Of a stretch of DNA of 64,000 nt, positions 58,081 to 64,000 are shown one piece after another. The translations under genes and the position numbers were made by a program. The stretch is from NCBI GenBank assembly GCA_030407085.1, contig CM059582.1:18829501-18893500 (forward strand), given 5' to 3'. The DNA comes from Trichopria drosophilae. Its lineage: Eukaryota > Arthropoda > Insecta > Hymenoptera > Diapriidae. Below the pieces are notes generated by a model. That model worked only from the letters and a program-made list of their open reading frames with translations, did no database searches and was not told where the DNA came from. Each line of letters begins with the position of its first letter. Position 1 is the first letter of the stretch.

Positions 58081-60283
58081 CTTTTATGTAATTTACCCAA
58101 ATTAGAGGACTTCTGCCGTAGATTCGTCACTGATAGTGCGACAGTTTCTAAGAACTTTTATTATTTTTTTAAACGACATCTTTAAGTAATTTCGTCACAA
58201 ATTATTTAAATGTTTTAAAGAAATTTAATTTTAGTTAATGGTGGGAATCGGGAGGATTATTCTTTTATTTTTCTGTTTACACGACGAACTTTTTATGATA
58301 TTTCTTTTATATTTTTTAGTTGCAAACTGGAACCGATTTAATTTTTAACACGATTGTATTAAACGTCACGAGTATGAGATCTAAATGATAAATATGCTCG
58401 GAAGAGTTAATTTAAATATAAAGGATTATGAAATTTAACCTTATAGATGCTTATTAAAATAAACATAAAAATGAACTGTTTTTAGAAAGTTTCGAAATCG
58501 TTTACAGCCAAAATAAAAATTACATAAATTATTTGTAAACTACTTCAAATTCTTTCTTCTCATATCCATAACAGAAGATAATATATTCCCAAAATGTAAT
58601 GGTTTAGAGTTGTACTGAAAAGATATGGTTACATTTAATACATCAATAACTTACAAATGTAGAATTACAACATGCTTTTTGTTAAAATGCAATAACTTTT
58701 GATATGCAATTCAACATCAAAATGGATGAGCTTTTATCCATTACTTATATATCACATTTGATGCATCATATTTTGACAAAAGGATCGATATTTTATTGTA
58801 ATGAAAATTGATGCAATACGTTAATGTCAGAAAGTAAAGTTTGAAAAGTATCCTTATTTTATTTTAAAATCACTGCATTCACTAGTATTAAATGTATATT
58901 ATTGTAAAAGTTTCTTTTTGATTGATATTTATGGTTTGTAAAGTTTTATGAGAAGTAAATCATGAAAAAGCTTCCTTTGAGGGAAAAATATAATTCCTTA
59001 TTTACATAGCCAGAATTTTAGTAAAAAAATATATATAAAAAACAATGCCATGAAGGGATATTATATATTTATCCTCACTATCTCTGAATTAGCTAAAAAA
59101 CTGCTAATTTATTAATAACATTGTAAAAATGATTAATAATTGAATATTAGTTAACCACTTTTTGATTTTTAATGTTTTTTAAATAATTTAAATTTAGAGA
59201 GTCAGTAATGAATATTGCCTTACTTCTCATTTAGTTAATTGTTCAGTACATTTTTCACTACTTCATTCTTTTGGTGACTAAAATGTTACGTTCTAATTCC
59301 ATATACCGTTTTAATTAGTAAGGACCCCTTTACTGAATGAAATTCGTAAATAAGTTTACACATATATACTCCATCAACGAAAGCTTTAAAGCTCATATTG
59401 CTTTCTAAACTTCTTGGAGTGAGTATTAACTCTTCATGTAGTAAAAATGGAGTAGCGTAAAAATTCAAGAAGTCCCAAGTCATATTTTAAGTGCATTCAA
59501 GTTTTTCATAAATGGAAATTAAATTTTAAACAATTATAAATATACTTTAGTTTGGTTCATAACGAGAAATGTTTTATTAAGTAAATAACTACGTCTGACT
59601 ATATTCGCTTATGTTAATAAATTCATGACAACATAGGGGATTAAATCGTAACGTATAAAGCGCCACAAAATGTACGTTCTGCGTGGAAGTTTGGGGAATA
59701 AATTTTGCTTGCTCATTGCTTGCAAGAGCTTTAGAAAATATTTCTCAAACACAACATTTCAAGATGAAATGTTTTTGTTTCTGAAGGTATAAACTTAATC
59801 ATTTTCTAAGAAAAAAAAGTAAAAATAATATGCATCATTTTTTTCACATTTGAATTATAGTGCTCTTTTTAACAATAAAATGGAATGTGTCTACAGAGTT
59901 ATCTATATTTAATAAAAGACATCGAATTTAATTAAAAATTGTACTAATATACCAAAAAAAATTTTTTACAAATTTCTTACATATTTTAATTTTGGGAACA
60001 TTAACTTATAAACAGGTTTATGGTGGTCTCTACGGGATCTCCGCTTTGTCCCATTATTAATAATATAGTATTAGATTTTTTAGAAAATATTCTCATCAAT
60101 AAATTACCTTTTACAATACCTTGTTATGTTATTATTATTATTATAACACGAAGATGCTATTTTAATAGATATCTCAAATGATTTTTAGAAATCATTTAGA
60201 TTTTAAGAAAAAGCGTTTGGAAAATTATTTTATTTAAAAATATAGTAATACACACTATTTAAATTTACCAGATCAATAGTTTT
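58081..60283. other. AT-rich DNA, nothing recognised
   Basis: Very AT-rich. The minus frame 59286-59483 has no motif. Confidence 0.5.
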
Positions 60284-60288
60284 CTACA

Positions 60289-60900
60289 CACTCAGCACAA
60301 CAACAACAATAATCAAAATAATAACTCCAATAACAACAACAATTACAACAATAACAGCAAAAGCAACATCAATTACTACATAACATACAAATAATAAATT
60401 ACAACAATAATTACAAGAATAACAACATCGTCCACAAACAACAATACCAATAGCATAAGCAGCAATTACGACAATAACAACAGCAATTTCAACAATAATA
60501 GCAAAAGCAACATCAATTATAACAGAGGCAGCAACAAAATCATAAATTACAACAATAATTACAAGAATAACAACATCGTCGACATACAAGAACACTAATA
60601 GCATAAGCAGTAATTTCAATAATAACAACATCGTCCAAAACAACAATACCAGTAACATAAGCTGGAATTACGACAATAACAACCACCATCAAAGCTACAG
60701 TAACAACAACAACAATAATCAAAATAACAACGTCAATAACAACAGCAGTTACAACAATAACAGCAAAAGCAACATCAATTACAACAGAGGCAGCAACAAG
60801 AGCATACATTATAACAATAATTATAAGACTAACAACAACGTCCACAAACAACAACGCCAATAACATAAGCACCAATTGCAATAATAACAACAACCATCAA
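60289..60900. repeat. Complex AAC/AAT-rich minisatellite
   Basis: A trinucleotide-like background (AACAACAATAAT) carries longer repeated phrases. ACAACATCGTCCACAAACAA and its variants start near 60421, 60566, 60624 and 60832, about 200 bases apart in the major spacing. GCAAAAGCAACATCAATTAC starts near 60357, 60500 and 60763. Low complexity keeps several frames open: Val/Ile-rich frames on the minus strand (60284-60658, 60540-60893) and an Asn-rich frame on the plus strand (about 60547-60867). I treat none as a gene. Confidence 0.8.
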
Positions 60901-61029
60901 GAGAGTGCTTCTGAAAGTCTCTGAATTACCCGAGAAAATGATCTACTGTGCTATCAATCAATTTCGGATCCGGGAGATCTCGTTGTAGAGCTTTTGGGGT
61001 TTCGGTTGCTATTTCGAGTCCTAGGGAAG
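60901..61029. other. GC-richer spacer
   Basis: Short unique-looking segment between minisatellite and foldback. Confidence 0.3.
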
Positions 61030-61714
61030 GTACACGGAGAGAAATGTGAAAGGATGAAACTGTAGGTATTCCTTCGCCACTGTACTAAGATTTGGTGCTG
61101 GGTTCTGCCCCATGTGTCGCGTGATATCAATCTAAGAAACCCACAGTCTCATACTGTGAAAACGCTTAGGATGAGACTGCAAAACTGCGATGCTTTCTTC
61201 GAGGCTTTCTCCCGCCTAAGTTTTACTTCTTAGACTAGGGCTCTCTGGAACTTTTTTGTAGGAAATTTCCTCCTCTACAAAAAAGGTTTAGTAAATTTTT
61301 GCTCTATCTTGCACCGTTTTCGATACGGAAGCAATAGAACGAAGAACATCGAGTTGTTAAAACAAAAGATAAACATGGCGTCGGACGCTGAATACGTTGT
61401 TTTTCATTCTATTGCTACCGTATCGACAACGGTGCAAGATAGAGCAAAAATTTACTAAACCTTTTTGTAGAGGAGGAAATTTCCTACAAAAAAGTTCCGG
61501 AGAGCCCTAGTCTAAGAAGTAAAACTTTGGCGGGAGAAAGCCTCGAAAAAAGCATCGCAGTTTTGCAGTCTCATCCTAAGCGTTTTCACAGTATGAGACT
61601 GTGGGTTTCTTAGATTGATATAACGCGACAGATGGTGCAGAACCAGCACCAAATCTTAGTACAGTGGCGAAGGAATACCTACAGTTTCATCCTTTCACAT
61701 TTCTCTCCGTGTAC
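61030..61714. mobile_element. Near-perfect foldback element (685 bp)
   Basis: Arms 61030-61339 and 61406-61714 are about 97% identical in inverted orientation, by eye about ten differences. A loop of 66 bases separates them (61340-61405). The ends read GTACACGGAGAGAAATGTG and its complement. GTAC at both ends could be a 4-base target duplication or part of the repeat. No transposase frame. The loop contains ATGGCGTCGGACGCTGAATA, unlike the AT-rich background. The high arm identity points to recent formation or gene conversion between the arms. Confidence 0.9.
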
Positions 61715-62279
61715 TGTACAGAAGTTGCACTTTTCCGTTCCTAGGTGATGTTATATCGCACGGTAGACACCAGAAATGTTTTTAAAAATCGCTTAATTAT
61801 TTTTACCAGAATCTATTCTGTTAATTTTTTATTTTTATACAAGACAATTATAGATCTCACAACATAATGCTAGTAATGTCTTGAAGATTGCCGCCTTTGG
61901 GCAGAACATTTGTGTAAGTTTCGAGGTTGGAATGCGATGTAGTGTCGAATAATGTTTGTTTCATCCTGCATATAACCTCAAATAGAGCAAGAGTGTGTAT
62001 TTAAAATATCTCAAATCACCAAACATCCTGTAATGATTAGCTGATTTGGCCCAAAATTTCGATTTTACATACAAAATTACTGTGGAAATGACCCAAATCT
62101 TCCCAACATCATTCAAGACCTGTAGTTTAGTAGAGCTGTGTTATTTCAAAGAAAATTAAACTGATGCTTATACAGAATGGCGAACCATTCAAAACTGACC
62201 TGAACTTATGTGAACCTCACTACGAAGTATTTAATATCGATTGACACTTGTATATTATGTAAGAGGGGTCCAATTAGCG
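61715..62279. other. Unique AT-rich DNA, nothing recognised
   Basis: No frame, repeat or RNA gene supported. Confidence 0.45.
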
Positions 62280-63300
62280 ATCATCATTGAGGGCGTCATT
62301 CACACTCATCAGAGATCGATTTTTCGCCCGTGTCATATACGATATTTTTCTCTCCTATAATCTCAAATCCATTACCCATTCGTGCAGTAATTCATTCGTC
62401 AAAAATTATATACCCCAGTTCCGTCTGTCAGGCACCACGAGGTTCACCGCGACCTATCAAAATAACGAATAGCTTCAATCGCCGTTAAGAATACGTCGAC
62501 GAATGAGGTACGAAAAGCGTATAATGGCGCTCGAGATCATCAGATTTCGACCGAGTGGATGTGGCAGAAAGACGAATGCTCTCCAGCCCTTATCGCGACG
62601 CTCTGGATTTCCTTCCGGGGGAGCAAGGGAGATCTATGCGAGTTGAACTCGCAAAGTACGCATGCCGGAAAAAGGGCCGACTTGATACCTAACCCGACCT
62701 CCTTACTTCCCTCTCGCACTTTGAACTTCTTTTTACTTTTCACCGTTTTCCCCAAACCCACGTCTCCTTTCCTCTATAGCGTTGCTCGATTTTCTCCTCC
62801 GTTTTTCTCATTCCGCAGCATATACCTCTCGAATGCCCCTCCAATTTTTCTACCCGGCCTGCGCGACCCGAGTTTCGTCGTAAAGGCAAATAGATTTCAC
62901 CCTTGCGTGAATTCATGCACATATGAACCCAGCCAGTGCGTTCGAACCAGGGATTGAAGTCCTTCAACGCGACCTCGCGCGTCTATCCGTACCTTTCCAT
63001 TCCATGAATTGCAGCAAAATCCAACCTCCCCCCAACCCCCATCGCCCCCATCCCCCAGTGGGCTTTATACAGCAAAGAATGGATCAGCGTAGGGGCGAGC
63101 TCGCGAATTGCGTGGAGGATATCGGCGTGAATCTCGGGGTGCCGAAGATCAGCACGGCGAATTTAGTTCCAGACTTTGCGCGACTTCAACTTCGAAAACG
63201 ATCCCAAATTCCTTACAAAGGAGACGTGGTTCTACCTCCGATCGAAATGCAACGCGCCGGGGGCTCCGGAATATTCTATGCTGGATAATGCGTATCGTGC
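62280..63300. promoter_or_regulatory. Largest CpG-rich island; possible exon or conserved element
   Basis: About 1 kb of clearly raised GC and CpG. Plus-strand frames 62559-62957 (132 codons), 62923-63288 (121 codons) and 63108-63440 (110 codons) overlap, and minus frames lie opposite 62540-62967. The 62923-63288 frame is the most protein-like (HSMNCSKIQPPPNPHRPHPP, then GELANCVEDIGVNLGVPKIS) but matches no family I know. A pyrimidine-rich stretch (62690-62850) precedes GCAG at 62816 and could serve as a splice acceptor. Open frames here are partly an effect of GC content. Confidence 0.35.
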
Positions 63301-64000
63301 GATCGTGGTTTGAATTAAATAATTGTTATTGTATTATTGTACGTCGGTGGCCAATATTCTCTACTCTTGTGCTCAAACGTGTTTTCGAATCTGCGTGTCA
63401 GGAATGCAAATATTGGAAATTAGAATTATTGCAGCCTTGATGTAAATTTGAACTTAGTTTATTCCCACTCTGAGTGATTTTACTTAAAAAAGGATATTCG
63501 GATGGATAATCATGTATTCTACAAATAATTGCTGATTTGTCATTCTTTATGTAAAAAGTAAACGAAGTTTGATTGGCATACTTACTTATTATTCTAGGAA
63601 TATAGGAGTTCTGTTGGAGTTCGATAAACAAGTTTTGATTTCGGTATACTGAGAAAATTTGGTTACATTTGTTCGAAATTCTTTAATAACTTGGATGTCA
63701 TGGTTGGATACGAAAAAATTAATACGTGTTTATACTTGTGTCTGCAGTCAACCATTATTCGCCAAACACAGTGCCAGTAGACCACAATTTAAGCGTTTAT
63801 TTGTTATAGAAAAAAATGTTAAAAAACATCGGAAGTGCGTAAATTTTCTATTCCCAAGGTCGTTTTTACGATTGGCTTTCATAAATTGTTTATAAAATGC
63901 CAAATCATGTATAAACACAATTTTCACAAATAATTTTTTTTATTTTCCGTAATTTCTTCATCAGTAAGTACACTTTATGTGGCAATAAAAGGAATTTATC
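63301..64000. other. AT-rich DNA to window end
   Basis: Frames 63398-63631 (minus) and 63659-63895 (plus) have no recognisable domain. Confidence 0.45.

Noticed and set aside
60284..60893. Val/Ile-rich membrane proteins on the minus strand
   Set aside because: Direct by-product of the AAC/AAT minisatellite; every repeat of this composition gives such frames.
61019..61745. CCTAGG words on both sides of the 685-base foldback as a target duplication
   Set aside because: They are not adjacent to the ends and lie at different distances (about 5 and 26 bases).
62559..63440. Three overlapping plus-strand genes at the right end
   Set aside because: They overlap each other in different frames, so at most one could be real; GC content explains the open frames.

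Overview
The window reads as AT-rich eukaryotic intergenic or intronic DNA, most likely from an insect. Hymenoptera is my best guess, from four things taken together: a very AT-rich background, sharply bounded CpG-rich islands, scattered TTAGG-type words, and a very high load of MITE and foldback repeats. This placement is an inference; no gene I can name confirms it. I see no bacterial gene organisation, no operons, no CRISPR array, no rRNA and no convincing functional tRNA.

No complete protein-coding gene can be supported. Nearly every open frame is 60-140 codons, without a recognisable domain, and is explained by chance, by repeat structure or by local GC content. Three short frames deserve a second look: a minus-strand 80-codon frame at 44621-44863 with an AATAAA signal just after its stop, a minus-strand frame at 40865-41080, and a plus-strand frame at 41142-41369. 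A possible first exon with a good splice donor lies at 1316-1355.

Layout: 1-600 is a tandem block of a dispersed repeat built on GCCATTTTGAATTTTG, which recurs at 31.0, 31.8-32.0, 51.5, 52.5 and 53.2 kb. CpG-rich islands lie at 1.14-1.8, 14.45-15.06, 26.43-26.78, 33.3-33.96, 44.1-44.4, 48.8-49.6 and 62.3-63.3 kb, and are candidate regulatory or conserved non-coding DNA. Between them sit at least fifteen inverted-repeat elements. The main ones are: 6996-7229 (hairpin built from a 16-bp palindrome), 13798-14003, 15706-15926, 18338-19761 (long foldback), 23686-23908 and 56927-57112 (same family in opposite orientation), 27710-28365, 31286-32437, 34817-36351 (terminal-repeat element carrying a 70-bp satellite in 280-bp higher-order units), 43355-43780, 44938-47235 (inverted-repeat element split by a pogo/Tc1-like element), 56235-56725 and 61030-61714 (about 97% identical arms, 66-base loop). 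Smaller contributions come from tRNA-derived SINE fragments, two 5'-truncated LINE tails (5.87-6.16 and 24.05-24.22 kb), two LTR-like segments (42.15-42.42 minus strand, 52.7-53.1 kb) and a long CAA/AAT-rich minisatellite (60.29-60.90 kb).

The interest therefore lies in the repeat biology: nested insertions that give relative ages, foldbacks able to form long hairpin RNA, and a small higher-order satellite apparently born inside a transposon. All identities are by eye, and all family assignments need a repeat-library or homology search.
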